Positions 39,269 to 46,947 of a stretch of DNA of 64,000 bases are shown piece after piece. The stretch covers positions 62,001-126,000 of the forward strand of contig NZ_JADQDC010000002.1 of assembly GCF_015694345.1 (NCBI RefSeq), written 5' to 3'. The first letter of the stretch is position 1. Every line of letters starts with the position of its first letter. The translations under genes were made by a program, and so were the position numbers. The DNA is from Novosphingobium jiangmenense (GTDB lineage Bacteria; Pseudomonadota; Alphaproteobacteria; Sphingomonadales; Sphingomonadaceae). Below the pieces are notes generated by a model. It worked only from the letters and a program-made list of their open reading frames with translations. It did not search any database and was not told the DNA's origin.

Positions 39269-39535
39269 ATGTCCGATACGCCCAAGGTCGAAGTCTATAC
39301 CAAGTGGGGTTGCCCCTATTGCTCGAGGGCCAAGCAGTTGCTCGACAGCAAGGGCGTGGCCTACGAGGAGTTCGACGTGACGATGGGCGGGCCGAAGAAG
39401 GCCGAGATGCTCGAACGCGCACCGGGACACACCACGGTCCCCTCGATCTTCATCGATGGCATCCACGTCGGCGGTTCCGATGATCTTGCCGCGCTCAACG
39501 CGCAGGGCAAGCTGGACATGATGCTCGGCAAGTGA
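39269..39535 (+). CDS. grxC: Glutaredoxin 3
   Basis: 88 residues from the ATG at 39269. The active site is WGCPYCSRAK (Cys-Pro-Tyr-Cys, about residues 13-16). The cis-proline loop TTVPSIFIDG and GGSDDL complete the glutathione-binding site. It reduces disulfides with glutathione in the cytoplasm. The stop overlaps the GTG start of the next gene (GTGA). Confidence 0.93.
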   Translation: MSDTPKVEVYTKWGCPYCSRAKQLLDSKGVAYEEFDVTMGGPKKAEMLERAPGHTTVPSIFIDGIHVGGSDDLAALNAQGKLDMMLGK

Positions 39536-40362
39536 GTTCTACAGTGAAGGTCGCGCTGTTTCAGATGACCAGCGGGATCGATCCGCTGGCCAATGTGCAG
39601 GCGATTGTCGATGCGGCGCGCAAGGCGGCCGAGGGCGGGGCGGCGATGCTGTTCACGCCCGAGATGTGCGGGCTGCTGGACCGGGACCGGGCGCGGGCAA
39701 CGCCGAACATCGTCAGCGAGGCGGAGAACCCGGTGCTGGCCGCAGCGCGCAAGGCGGCGCGGGACCTGTCGATCTGGATCGATCTCGGCTCGCTCGCGGT
39801 GCTGCGCGAGGATGGCAAGTGGGCGAACCGTGGCTTCGTGATCGATGGCGATGGCGAGGTTGCCGCTCGCTACGACAAGATCCACATGTTCGACGTCGAT
39901 CTGGCGACGGGTGAAACGTGGCGGGAATCGGCGGCTTATACGCCGGGCGAGCAGGTGGTGACGGTCGAGACGCCGGTTGGGCGGCTTGGCATGGCGATCT
40001 GCTACGATATCCGGTTCCCCGCGCTGTTCGAGGAACTGGGGCGCCGTCGCTGCGATGCGATCCGCATTCCGGCGGCGTTCACGGTGCCGACCGGCAAGGC
40101 GCACTGGCACCTGATGCAGCGCGCCCGCGCGGTGGAAGCGAGCGCCTGGGTGATTTCTGCAGCGCAAGGCGGGCGGCACGAGGATGGGCGCGAGACCTTC
40201 GGCCATTCGCTGGTGGTCGATCCGTGGGGCGAGGTTGCCTATGATGGCGGCGAGGGCACGTCGCTCGGCTTTGCGGTGATCGACCCTGCCCGAACGGGCG
40301 AGGTGCGCGGGCAGTTGCCCAGTCTTGCCAACAAGCGCGAATTCCCTAGATCGGCGGCATGA
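39532..40362 (+). CDS. Carbon-nitrogen hydrolase (nitrilase superfamily, Nit-like)
   Basis: 276 residues from a GTG at 39532 overlapping the glutaredoxin stop; a GTG at 39544 is the alternative. The catalytic triad is visible: Glu in MLFTPEMCGLL, Lys in RYDKIHMFDVD, and Cys in MAICYDIRFPALFEELG. The pattern closely resembles Nit1/YafV-like omega-amidases and deaminated-glutathione amidases. A link to glutathione through the adjacent glutaredoxin is attractive but only inferred. Coupled by ATGA to the DUF1178 gene. Confidence 0.9.
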   Translation: MSSTVKVALFQMTSGIDPLANVQAIVDAARKAAEGGAAMLFTPEMCGLLDRDRARATPNIVSEAENPVLAAARKAARDLSIWIDLGSLAVLREDGKWANRGFVIDGDGEVAARYDKIHMFDVDLATGETWRESAAYTPGEQVVTVETPVGRLGMAICYDIRFPALFEELGRRRCDAIRIPAAFTVPTGKAHWHLMQRARAVEASAWVISAAQGGRHEDGRETFGHSLVVDPWGEVAYDGGEGTSLGFAVIDPARTGEVRGQLPSLANKREFPRSAA

Positions 40363-40841
40363 TAGTCTTCGATCTGCAATGTTCGCCGGCAGGGCACCGG
40401 TTCGAGGGGTGGTTCGGCTCCTCGCAGGACTATGACGACCAGCAGGCGCGGGGCTTGGTCTCGTGCCCGTCGTGCGGTTCGGCCGAGGTGGGCAAGGCGG
40501 TGATGGCGCCCAACGTCGGGCGCAAGGGCAACCAGATGCCGGCGCCCGTGGCGAGCGCTCCGACCCCGGCGCCAGCGCAGCCGGTGGCAAACGCGCCGCT
40601 GCCGCCCGAGGCGGTCGCCATGCTCAAGGCCGTGGCGGCGATTCAGGCAGAGGCGATCAAGAGTTCGACGTGGGTCGGCGAGAAGTTTGCCGACGATGCT
40701 CGCGCCATGCACTACGGCGAGAAGGATGCAGCTGCGATCCATGGCAGGGCGACGCTCGATGAAGCGCGCGAACTTATGGAAGAGGGCATCCCGGTTGCGC
40801 CGCTGCTGATCCCGGTGGTGCCGCCCGAAGAGGCGAACTGA
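40359..40841 (+). CDS. DUF1178 family protein
   Basis: 160 residues, coupled by ATGA to the hydrolase. The N terminus MIVFDLQCSPAGHRFEGWFG plus SCPSCGSAEV forms a zinc-ribbon-like Cys set (one Cys near 8, a CxxC near 41-44). A Pro/Ala linker follows, then a conserved helical C-terminal region (AIKSSTWVGEKFADDARAMH, EARELMEEGIPVAPLLIPV). This is DUF1178, of unknown function and widely found next to a Nit-like hydrolase and glutaredoxin in alphaproteobacteria, as here. Confidence 0.88.
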   Translation: MIVFDLQCSPAGHRFEGWFGSSQDYDDQQARGLVSCPSCGSAEVGKAVMAPNVGRKGNQMPAPVASAPTPAPAQPVANAPLPPEAVAMLKAVAAIQAEAIKSSTWVGEKFADDARAMHYGEKDAAAIHGRATLDEARELMEEGIPVAPLLIPVVPPEEAN

Positions 40842-40898
40842 ACGCGGCGGCGCAAACCTCGTTGCCAGCGGCGCACGGCCTGCCTAAAGGAAGCGCGG

Positions 40899-40975
40899 GC
40901 GCCCGTAGCTCAGCAGGATAGAGCACCAGATTCCTAATCTGGGGGCCATGGGTTCGAATCCCGTCGGGCGCGCCA
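40899..40975 (+). tRNA. tRNA-Arg(CCT)
   Basis: 77-nt cloverleaf with encoded CCA. The acceptor stem is GCGCCCG/CGGGCGC. The anticodon stem CCAGA/TCTGG encloses TTCCTAA, so the anticodon is CCT (AGG codons). The T arm is GGGTTCGAATCCC. Downstream is a long gene-free region; no integrase or attachment-site duplication of the tRNA 3' end is visible in it. Confidence 0.96.
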
Positions 40976-41044
40976 TATTTCATCTTTATCTCGGTTTTAT
41001 GTTCGAGCCCTCTGCTTGGGCGGAGACGCTGTGCCTTTTTGATG

Positions 41045-41172
41045 CTCACGCAAAGCCGCGAAGACGCGAGGGTGTTGCGGTTGGGGTGAGGGGCGTGTGG
41101 GTCATGGTTTGTCGGAGTGTGAGACGCCTGCGGCGGGCGCGGCCTCTTCGCGTCTTTGCGGCTTTGCGTGAG
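41045..41172. repeat. Inverted repeat with 24-bp arms
   Basis: The arm CTCACGCAAAGCCGCGAAGA at 41045 extends to 41068. It is the reverse complement of 41149-41172 with one mismatch over 24 bases. About 80 bases lie between. The transcript of either strand would fold into one long hairpin. Confidence 0.8.
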
Positions 41173-41195
41173 ATAACTCTGGCGCGGCGCTCGGG

Positions 41196-41276
41196 TGCCC
41201 ACCCCGCTGCGACTAGGTTCGCTACGCTCTCCAAGTCTCGCGGCCCTCCCGCAGGCGGGAGGGGTTGGGGGTGGGT
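41196..41276. repeat. Palindromic intergenic repeat, copy B
   Basis: Matches copy A (38532-38615): the same left end (TGCCCACCCCGCTGCGACTA), the same AAGTCTCGC in the middle and the same right half, ending GGGGTTGGGGGTGGG. The hairpin CCCTCCCGC/GCGGGAGGG is kept. The segment between about 41216 and 41230 differs completely, so only the ends and core hairpin are conserved. Confidence 0.8.
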
Positions 41277-41589
41277 ATCGCGGATACGCGATATGAGGGA
41301 TCATCCGCTGGCGAGTGCGGACGGTAACGCCGGAGGGATAAGCACAGATCGCGCGACCGGTGCGGGTGCCGTTTGGCACGCGCGGGGAGGGCGCGGGACC
41401 GGTTGCGAGTGGCCGGGGGGCGGTTCCGGACCCCTTGTCGGCTCAGCCTGAGGGCGGACGCATGTGAGAGGACGAAGCTGTGGCAGCGGCTCGCGGGCTG
41501 CTTTGGCTTCTGGCAAGCGGCTGCGTGAAAAGAACCTGTCGTTTGTGCTGACAAGTCGCACAATCATGGCGGGTTCCGCATCCGCAGCG

Positions 41590-41740
41590 TCGCTCAGGGT
41601 TCGGCGCCGTGCTATCAGCCCTGGGGTGTCCTGTCTGTCCTTGGGTAACGGCAGTTGTTGCCCGGTGGGTCTTGGGCTTAACGCCCCGCATTGAACCCGC
41701 GAGTACCTGCCGCACCGATCGCGCCGGAAGCCTTTGCCAC
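41590..41740 (+). ncRNA. Possible structured RNA, weakly 6S-like
   Basis: GGCGC (41603-41607) and GTGC (41609-41612) can pair with GCGCC (41721-41725) and GCAC (41712-41715), enclosing about 100 bases. Inside is a clean 7-bp hairpin, GGGTAAC (41643-41649) with GTTGCCC (41657-41663), and a small GGGC/GCCC hairpin around 41674-41685. The segment CCCTGGGGTGTCC at 41619 recalls the 5' half of 6S RNA, and TTGAACCC recalls its 3' half. I could not confirm the overall 6S secondary structure. Treat as a candidate only. Confidence 0.28.
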
Positions 41741-41850
41741 AGCATCAGCTTCCGAAGGGAGAGGAGCGGGTTGGCCTTTTGCCCTCTCCTGACCTGTGGC
41801 GGGGCATATAACCTATATGGTTCGTTTTGTCAAGGTGCCTGCACTCACCT

Positions 41851-41950
41851 CGTCATTCCCGCGCAGGCGGGAATCCAGAAGGTGCGAACGCGGGCGTCGC
41901 CGGGCGACGGTGTTGCTTGTCGCTGGATTCCCGCCTGCGCGGGAATGACG
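41851..41950. repeat. Perfect 28-bp inverted repeat
   Basis: CGTCATTCCCGCGCAGGCGG at 41851 extends to 41878 and is the exact reverse complement of 41923-41950. Each arm also carries its own smaller palindrome (TTCCCGC/GCGGGAA). The 44 bases between the arms are not obviously coding. Elements of this TCATTCCCGC...GCGGGAATCC type recur in many proteobacterial genomes. Confidence 0.85.
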
Positions 41951-41961
41951 AAGGGAGGGGA

Positions 41962-42106
41962 GTTCGCGCAGAGGCGCGGAGGGAGCAGAGGGCGCGGAGA
42001 AGAAGAGAGGGTTTGGGGCGGCTGCGCCGCAGGCTTTTGTTTCCTTGCCTTCCTCTTCTTCTCATCTCCGCGTCTCCCCTTTCTTCTCTGCGTCTCTGCG
42101 TGAAAC
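41962..42106. repeat. Imperfect inverted repeat
   Basis: The left part (TTCGCGCAGAGGCGCGGAGG and following GAGAAGAAGAGAGG) is an imperfect reverse complement of the right part (CCTCTTCTTCTCATCTCCGC and following TCTCTGCGTCTCTGCGTGAA). The arms are about 45-55 bases with several mismatches and indels, and enclose a Gly/Cys-like GC-rich centre. Confidence 0.5.
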
Positions 42107-42213
42107 CGAAAAGCGGGGCCCCGGATCCTGTCCGGGGCGACGGTGGCAAGTTGTTGCGGGCTTTCGGTTGAAGTTTCTTGAAACGACGCGGGTTTTGTGA
42201 TTCAGTTGACACC

Positions 42214-42522
42214 ATGAAACCACGTCGTCCTCTTCTGCCCAAAGACAGCCTGACCCAGTCGCTGGCTCTGGTGGTGTTGCTGGTGCTCGCAGCCGTGGGC
42301 GTGGCTGGACCAAGCGGTCTGCTGGCCTGGGGCGAGAATGCGCGGGTGCTGGAACAGCGCCAGCAGGAGATCGCCATGCTGACCGCCGAGCGGGACCGGA
42401 TGAAGAACCGCGTCGATCTGCTCGATCCGCGCCATGCCGATCCGGACCTCGTCGGGGAACTGCTGCACAGCAATCTCAACGTCACCCATCCCGACGACGT
42501 GGTGATGCAGCTCAAGAATTGA
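42214..42522 (+). CDS. FtsB/DivIC-family septum formation protein
   Basis: 102 residues from the ATG at 42214. A short basic N terminus, one membrane helix (about 14-38), then a coiled-coil segment ENARVLEQRQQEIAMLTAERDRMKNRVDLL, and a short C-terminal stretch with DPDLVGELLHSNLNVTHPDDV. This is the typical layout of FtsB/DivIC proteins, which bridge the divisome with FtsL and FtsQ. In alphaproteobacteria the gene usually lies near pdhA; here pdhA is 25 kb away. Confidence 0.85.
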   Translation: MKPRRPLLPKDSLTQSLALVVLLVLAAVGVAGPSGLLAWGENARVLEQRQQEIAMLTAERDRMKNRVDLLDPRHADPDLVGELLHSNLNVTHPDDVVMQLKN

Positions 42523-42544
42523 GCCGGATTGCGTTTGTGCGCGA

Positions 42545-43291
42545 CTATTCGCGCTTGAGGAACATCGCTTCGCTGTAGCTGCCTTCGATCCTCGCGTCGT
42601 CGGGGCCGTAGAGCAGCGTCATCGGTTCTGCGCGGGTGAAGCGCAGTGAGCGTGCCTCGTAGCGCGCGGCCACCGGGGTGTCGCAGAAGCGGAACTGGGC
42701 GTTCCAGATCGTCAGCCATCCGCCGGGCACGAGGTGTCGATCGAGTGCCGCCACGGTTTCGGCAAAGCGCGAGAAGGGCAGCAGCGCCGAGCAGGTTTCG
42801 CGATCCTCGCGCTCGAGGTTGCCGTGGCGGAAGACGGCCATGGCGAGGATTGCATCGAACTTCTGGTCGCCGAGCGCCGCCACGTCAGCCGCCTCGATGT
42901 AGGTGATCGCCGGGTCGGGATGCAGTGCGAGGTGGGCGCGGGCCGTGCGGATCATCGCCGGGTTGGGATCGAGGCCGACGATGCGCGCGTTCGGGAACCA
43001 GCGCCGCAGGCTGCGCACTTCGCTGCCATCGCTGCACCCGAACGAGAGGATGCGGGGATTGGCGATCGTCCACAGATGCGCGTCGAGCGCCGTGAAGATT
43101 TCGGGATAGCGATCCTCGAACGTGGTCGGCCACGGTTGCAGGACTGCCTTGGCATGGGTGCGCCGCATGCGGGCAATGGCACGACGATCGGGATCGGTCA
43201 GTTCACGGATGCAGTTGACGGCCTTGCGCACCTGAGGAACTGCGAGCAGTCCAGTGCGTAGGGACGTCATCAGGCTGAATTCGCGTTCCAT
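42545..43291 (-). CDS. Class I SAM-dependent methyltransferase
   Basis: 248 residues. Motif I for AdoMet is ILSFGCSDGSEVRSL (about 80-94), followed by IVGLDPNPAMIRTAR with the ribose-binding Asp. The later segment VPGGWLTIWNAQFRF is the usual strand 5 region. The N terminus MEREFSLMTSLRTGLLAVPQ gives no targeting information. The substrate is unknown; the core is CheR/ubiE-like. Convergent with the FtsB-like gene (22-base gap) and divergent from the phospholipase D gene. Confidence 0.78.
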   Translation of the reverse strand: MEREFSLMTSLRTGLLAVPQVRKAVNCIRELTDPDRRAIARMRRTHAKAVLQPWPTTFEDRYPEIFTALDAHLWTIANPRILSFGCSDGSEVRSLRRWFPNARIVGLDPNPAMIRTARAHLALHPDPAITYIEAADVAALGDQKFDAILAMAVFRHGNLEREDRETCSALLPFSRFAETVAALDRHLVPGGWLTIWNAQFRFCDTPVAARYEARSLRFTRAEPMTLLYGPDDARIEGSYSEAMFLKRE

Positions 43292-43432
43292 CGACCTGTC
43301 GAAGTAACCACGGCAGGGCGGCGGTAAAGCCGAAATGGTGTTTTCCTAACTACCGGGCAAGAGATTGCAATCTATCGGCGGGGAGTGGCAAATCATTGGT
43401 CAGCCTGGGTCATATATGCGAAGTAACTTTTT

Positions 43433-44950
43433 GTGACTGAAGCGCAAAATCCGGACTCATCCGTTCCACTCGACCAGGAGGGACGGGGTTCGGAATCCGA
43501 ATCGGTCTGGCGCTATGCCATGGCGACGCGTGCCCATGCCGTGATCGATGCCGCCGACTACTTTGCGTTGATGCGCGAGGCGATGATGCGGGCGCGGCAG
43601 CGCATCCTGCTGATCGGTTGGGACTTCGACACGCGGATCATCATCGGCGGCGGGCGGCGGTGGTGGAACCTGCCGAGAAGGCGCATCTCGCCGGCGAGGT
43701 TGGGACCCTTCGTGGTCTGGCTGGCAAATCGCCGCAAGCAACTCGACGTCCGCGTCCTGAAATGGAACTTCGGCGCGCTGAAGGCGGTGTTCCGCGGCTC
43801 GATGATGCTCGACCTGCTGCGCTGGTGGCGGCACCCGCGCATCGTGTTCAAGCTCGACAGCGCGCATCCGCTGGGGTGCAGCCATCACCAGAAGATCGCG
43901 GTGATCGACGATCGCTTCGCCGTCTGTGGCGGCATCGACATGGCCGGAGACCGCTGGGATACGCGCCAACATCTCGACGATGACAAGCGGCGCAAGCGTC
44001 CCGGGGGCAAGCTCTATGGCCCGTGGCACGACTGCACCATGCTGATGGAAGGCGAGGCCGCTGCGGTTCTGGGGCAGTTCGGGCGCAAGCGGTGGGAGCA
44101 GGCCGGGGGCAAGCCGTTCGACGCCTGCCGCCCGCAGGAGTCATCGCCCTGGCCCGCGCGCATCGAGGCGGAATTTCGCGACGTGGAAATCGGCATAGCC
44201 CGCACTCGCTCGCACTTTGCCGAAGCGCGCGAGGTGCGCGAGGTGGAGGCGCTGTTCCTCGAGCATATCGCGCGGGCGAAGAAGTTCATCTACTTCGAGA
44301 ACCAGTACTTCGCGTCGCGCAAGATCGCCGAGGCGATCGTCCAGCGCATGGAAGAGGCCGATCCGCCCGAGATCGTGCTGATCAACCCGCAAAGCTCCGA
44401 CGGTTGGCTTGAACAGACGGCGATGGATGGCGCGCGGGTCAGGCTGGTGAGGGCGATCGAGGAGGTGGATCACGCCGGGCGCTTCTCGGTTTGGCATCCG
44501 TTCACCGCCAAGGGAACGCCGATCTATGTCCATTCGAAGCTGACCATCGTCGATGACGAGATCCTGCGCATCGGTTCGGCCAATCTCAACAACCGCTCGA
44601 TGGGGCTGGACAGCGAATGCGACGTGTTCATCGATTGCGCGCGGCCAGCCAACGGTCATTGCGGCGAGGCCATTGCGCGGCTGCGGATTTCGCTGCTTGC
44701 GGAGCATTGCGGTGTCGCACCCGAAGAGGTAGCGGAACTACTCGAGCGGCATGGCACGATGGCAGGTGCGATCGCCGCCGCGCCTCGGGATGGCAAGCGG
44801 CTCGAACGGTTTGAGCCGCGCGCGCTGAGCGATGCGGAGAAGGCCTTGGCCGACAATGAGGTATTGGACCCGGAGCGGCCGGAGGAGATGCTGTCCTTCT
44901 ACCGCCGGGGTCTTTTCAGGAGCCGTTTCCTGCGGCGGCCTGCACGATAG
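43433..44950 (+). CDS. Phospholipase D family protein (cardiolipin-synthase-like)
   Basis: 505 residues from a GTG at 43433. Two HxKxxxxD (HKD) motifs are intact: His152-Gln-Lys154 in HHQKIAVIDD and His367-Ser-Lys369 in VHSKLTIVDD, each followed by a Gly/Ser-rich strand (GGIDMAG, IGSANLNNRSM). No N-terminal membrane helices are visible, unlike ClsA, so a soluble or peripheral phospholipase D or a ClsB/C-type cardiolipin synthase is likely. The C-terminal 80 residues are unrecognised. An ATG at 43520 would give a shorter protein. folE follows after 13 bases. Confidence 0.85.
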   Translation: MTEAQNPDSSVPLDQEGRGSESESVWRYAMATRAHAVIDAADYFALMREAMMRARQRILLIGWDFDTRIIIGGGRRWWNLPRRRISPARLGPFVVWLANRRKQLDVRVLKWNFGALKAVFRGSMMLDLLRWWRHPRIVFKLDSAHPLGCSHHQKIAVIDDRFAVCGGIDMAGDRWDTRQHLDDDKRRKRPGGKLYGPWHDCTMLMEGEAAAVLGQFGRKRWEQAGGKPFDACRPQESSPWPARIEAEFRDVEIGIARTRSHFAEAREVREVEALFLEHIARAKKFIYFENQYFASRKIAEAIVQRMEEADPPEIVLINPQSSDGWLEQTAMDGARVRLVRAIEEVDHAGRFSVWHPFTAKGTPIYVHSKLTIVDDEILRIGSANLNNRSMGLDSECDVFIDCARPANGHCGEAIARLRISLLAEHCGVAPEEVAELLERHGTMAGAIAAAPRDGKRLERFEPRALSDAEKALADNEVLDPERPEEMLSFYRRGLFRSRFLRRPAR

Positions 44951-44963
44951 CGAAGGGGATACG

Positions 44964-45578
44964 ATGAGCAGTCTGGTGGGGCCCGACGAAGACGACGATC
45001 TGGCCCGGGGCAAGCTGCCCGTACCTGAGGACGTGCAGGACGCGATCCGCACGCTGATCCGCTGGTCGGGTGACGATCCGACGCGCGAGGGCCTGCTCGA
45101 TACGCCCAAGCGCGTGGCGCGGGCGTGGAAGGAATATTGCCTTGGCTATGGCGAGGATCCCGCCAGCCACCTCGCGCGCCAGTTCGAGGAAGTGGGCGGG
45201 TACGACGAGATCGTGCTGCTGAAGGACATCCCGTTCCAGAGCCACTGCGAACACCACATGGCTCCGATCATCGGCAAGGCGGCCATCGCCTATCTGCCGC
45301 GCCACAAGGTGGTCGGCATTTCGAAGCTGGCGCGTGTGCTTCACGCCTATGCCCGCCGCTTGCAGATCCAGGAGCGGCTGACGGCCGAGGTCGCCCAGTG
45401 CATCTGGGACAACCTCAAGCCGCATGGCGTGGCCGTGGTGATCGAGGCGAGCCATGCGTGCATGACCGCGCGCGGGGTGCGCACGCCGGGCGTGGGCATG
45501 GTGACGAGCCGGATGATGGGCACGTTTCTCGACGATACGCGCAGCCGCAAGGAAGTGCTCAGCCTGATGGGCTACTGA
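44964..45578 (+). CDS. folE: GTP cyclohydrolase I
   Basis: 204 residues from the ATG at 44964, with GAAGGGG upstream. First enzyme of tetrahydrofolate synthesis. Signatures: DDPTREGLLDTPKRVARAW, the zinc-site Cys-Glu-His-His in FQSHCEHHMAPI, VVGISKLARVLHAYARRLQ and SHACMTARGVRTPG, whose Cys is the third zinc ligand. The length and motifs are those of the type IA enzyme. Confidence 0.97.
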   Translation: MSSLVGPDEDDDLARGKLPVPEDVQDAIRTLIRWSGDDPTREGLLDTPKRVARAWKEYCLGYGEDPASHLARQFEEVGGYDEIVLLKDIPFQSHCEHHMAPIIGKAAIAYLPRHKVVGISKLARVLHAYARRLQIQERLTAEVAQCIWDNLKPHGVAVVIEASHACMTARGVRTPGVGMVTSRMMGTFLDDTRSRKEVLSLMGY

Positions 45579-45691
45579 AAAACGGCGTTTGGCAAAGAAA
45601 CGTTACAGTCCAGTGTGTTGGGGGAACATCATGTTCGCCCTATCTTGTGTGTGTCACCGGAAAAAACCGGGGCACATGCAGGAGACAGGAC

Positions 45692-46141
45692 ATGAAGACG
45701 TTCGCGTTCGCGGGACTTGCCGCAGGCCTGATGCTTGCCATGCCGGCACAGGCGATGGAGCACTCGACGGTCATCGAGCATCCCGCCGGCCAGATCACCG
45801 CCGACTACACCGGCGCAACCCGGGTCGAGATGAAGCAGGTGGGCTCGGCAGGCGGCGCCGGACGCGCCTCGTCGCTGCGCTGCCAGTGGTCGGTCTCCCT
45901 TTCGGTCGAGCGGCAGGCACGGGTCAGCGCAAACCTGCAGGCAAAGCGCTCGATGGTGCGCGATGACGTGATTACGGGGTCGTCGCCGGGCTGGTGCTCG
46001 GAGCGCGGCAACGGCATCGACCGCGTGGTCGAGGCGCGCCGCGAGGACTTGCGCAGCGCGATGATGGCAATGGTCGCGCAGGATCGCGAAGTGATCCTCG
46101 TTGAAGCAGAAGGAGCCCACGCCGGTCAGCGCGAGGGCTGA
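45692..46141 (+). CDS. Small exported protein of unknown function
   Basis: 149 residues from the ATG at 45692, with GGAGACAGG upstream. A clear signal peptide, MKTFAFAGLAAGLMLAMPAQA, cleaves after Ala-Gln-Ala. The mature protein is about 128 residues with two Cys (SLRCQWSVSL and SPGWCSERG) that could pair. I do not recognise the family. It is followed 14 bases later by another exported protein, so the two may form an operon. The frame is open far upstream, overlapping folE, but only this start gives a signal peptide and a ribosome-binding site. Confidence 0.68.
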   Translation: MKTFAFAGLAAGLMLAMPAQAMEHSTVIEHPAGQITADYTGATRVEMKQVGSAGGAGRASSLRCQWSVSLSVERQARVSANLQAKRSMVRDDVITGSSPGWCSERGNGIDRVVEARREDLRSAMMAMVAQDREVILVEAEGAHAGQREG

Positions 46142-46155
46142 GGAGACATGAATTG

Positions 46156-46902
46156 ATGATCCGCATCCACCGTTGGCAAGCCTTTGCAGCCGTTGGCGTA
46201 ATGGCGACAGTGCAGTCGCCGCAGGCCATGGCCCAATCGGTGGAGGTGGGCGTTGAAGCGACCACGGACGAAGTCCGGCGCGGCCTCAGCTGGAGCGATG
46301 GCGAAATCTCCGCTTCGGCTGATGCCAGCGTCGGCTTTGCCGGGCTCGATGCCTCGGTGCGCATGGCGGCGCTGCGCAAGTCGGACCGTCATGCCAATGC
46401 CGACGTCGTCGGCGACGTGGCGATCGGCAAGGACTGGAATGCGGGTGCGATAACCCTGCGGACGGAGGCCATCGGCCACTTCTTCGGCGGGGCGGACATC
46501 GGCGCCGACTATGGCGAGATCGGCCTTGGCGCGCGCTATTCGATAGGACCGCTGCAGGTGCGGGCCGATGCGTTCTATGCACCCAAGCAGGACGCGATCG
46601 GAGGGGACAATCTCTACCTGCGCGGGTCCGCCAATGCCGGGATTCCGGGGTTGCCGATCAGCGTTTCAGCCTCAGTGGGATATACGACCGGAGACACGAA
46701 GGATTCGCGCTCGGCGCGCCTTCGTCCTGCGGGGGACTACGCCGACTGGAGGCTGGGTGTCGAGTACAACCAGTTCCCGTTCACGATCGGGCTGGACTAT
46801 GCGGGGACCGACATCGACACCTCTGGCATAACGGTTTCGCCCTATGCCGATCTCAAACACGCTGGCGACCGGGTGCTTGGCCGGGTGCGGCTGTCGTTCT
46901 GA
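46156..46902 (+). CDS. Exported beta-strand-rich protein, TorF-family porin-like
   Basis: 248 residues from the ATG at 46156. Signal peptide MIRIHRWQAFAAVGVMATVQ to about QAMAQ. The mature part alternates hydrophobic and polar residues in strands of about ten, rich in Gly, Asp and aromatic residues (EIGLGARYSIGPLQVRADAF, DWRLGVEYNQFPFTIGLDY). It ends in RVLGRVRLSF, a terminal Phe typical of outer-membrane beta barrels. It resembles the TorF/gcw_chp family of putative porins. No transported substrate is known. Strong terminator directly downstream. Confidence 0.72.
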   Translation: MIRIHRWQAFAAVGVMATVQSPQAMAQSVEVGVEATTDEVRRGLSWSDGEISASADASVGFAGLDASVRMAALRKSDRHANADVVGDVAIGKDWNAGAITLRTEAIGHFFGGADIGADYGEIGLGARYSIGPLQVRADAFYAPKQDAIGGDNLYLRGSANAGIPGLPISVSASVGYTTGDTKDSRSARLRPAGDYADWRLGVEYNQFPFTIGLDYAGTDIDTSGITVSPYADLKHAGDRVLGRVRLSF

Positions 46903-46912
46903 GGCCGCATTG

Positions 46913-46944
46913 AAAAAGGCCCCCGTTTCCGGGGGCCTTTCGAT
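46913..46944. terminator. Bidirectional terminator between the porin-like gene and the peroxiredoxin gene
   Basis: AAAGGCCCCCG and CGGGGGCCTTT form an 11-bp stem with a TTTC loop, with A-rich and T-rich flanks. It serves both convergent genes. Confidence 0.88.
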
Positions 46945-46947
46945 CAA

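Larger units (their letters stand above)
40976..42213. other. 1.2-kb gene-free region rich in inverted repeats
   Basis: Between tRNA-Arg(CCT) and the FtsB-like gene I find no open frame with a recognisable protein, ribosome-binding site or normal codon use. It holds an inverted repeat at 41045-41172, repeat copy B at 41196-41276, a possible structured RNA at about 41590-41740, a perfect 28-bp inverted repeat at 41851-41950 and an imperfect one at about 41962-42106. Runs of GGGAGGGG, CTTCTTCTC and similar purine/pyrimidine tracts are frequent. Confidence 0.7.

Noticed and set aside
41609..42103. 164-codon open frame in the gene-free region
   Set aside because: It crosses the perfect inverted repeat and other repeats, has no ribosome-binding site and its translation resembles no protein.
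40976..42213. Integrated genomic island at tRNA-Arg(CCT)
   Set aside because: No integrase, no repeated tRNA 3' end and no cargo genes within the gap; only intergenic repeats are present.
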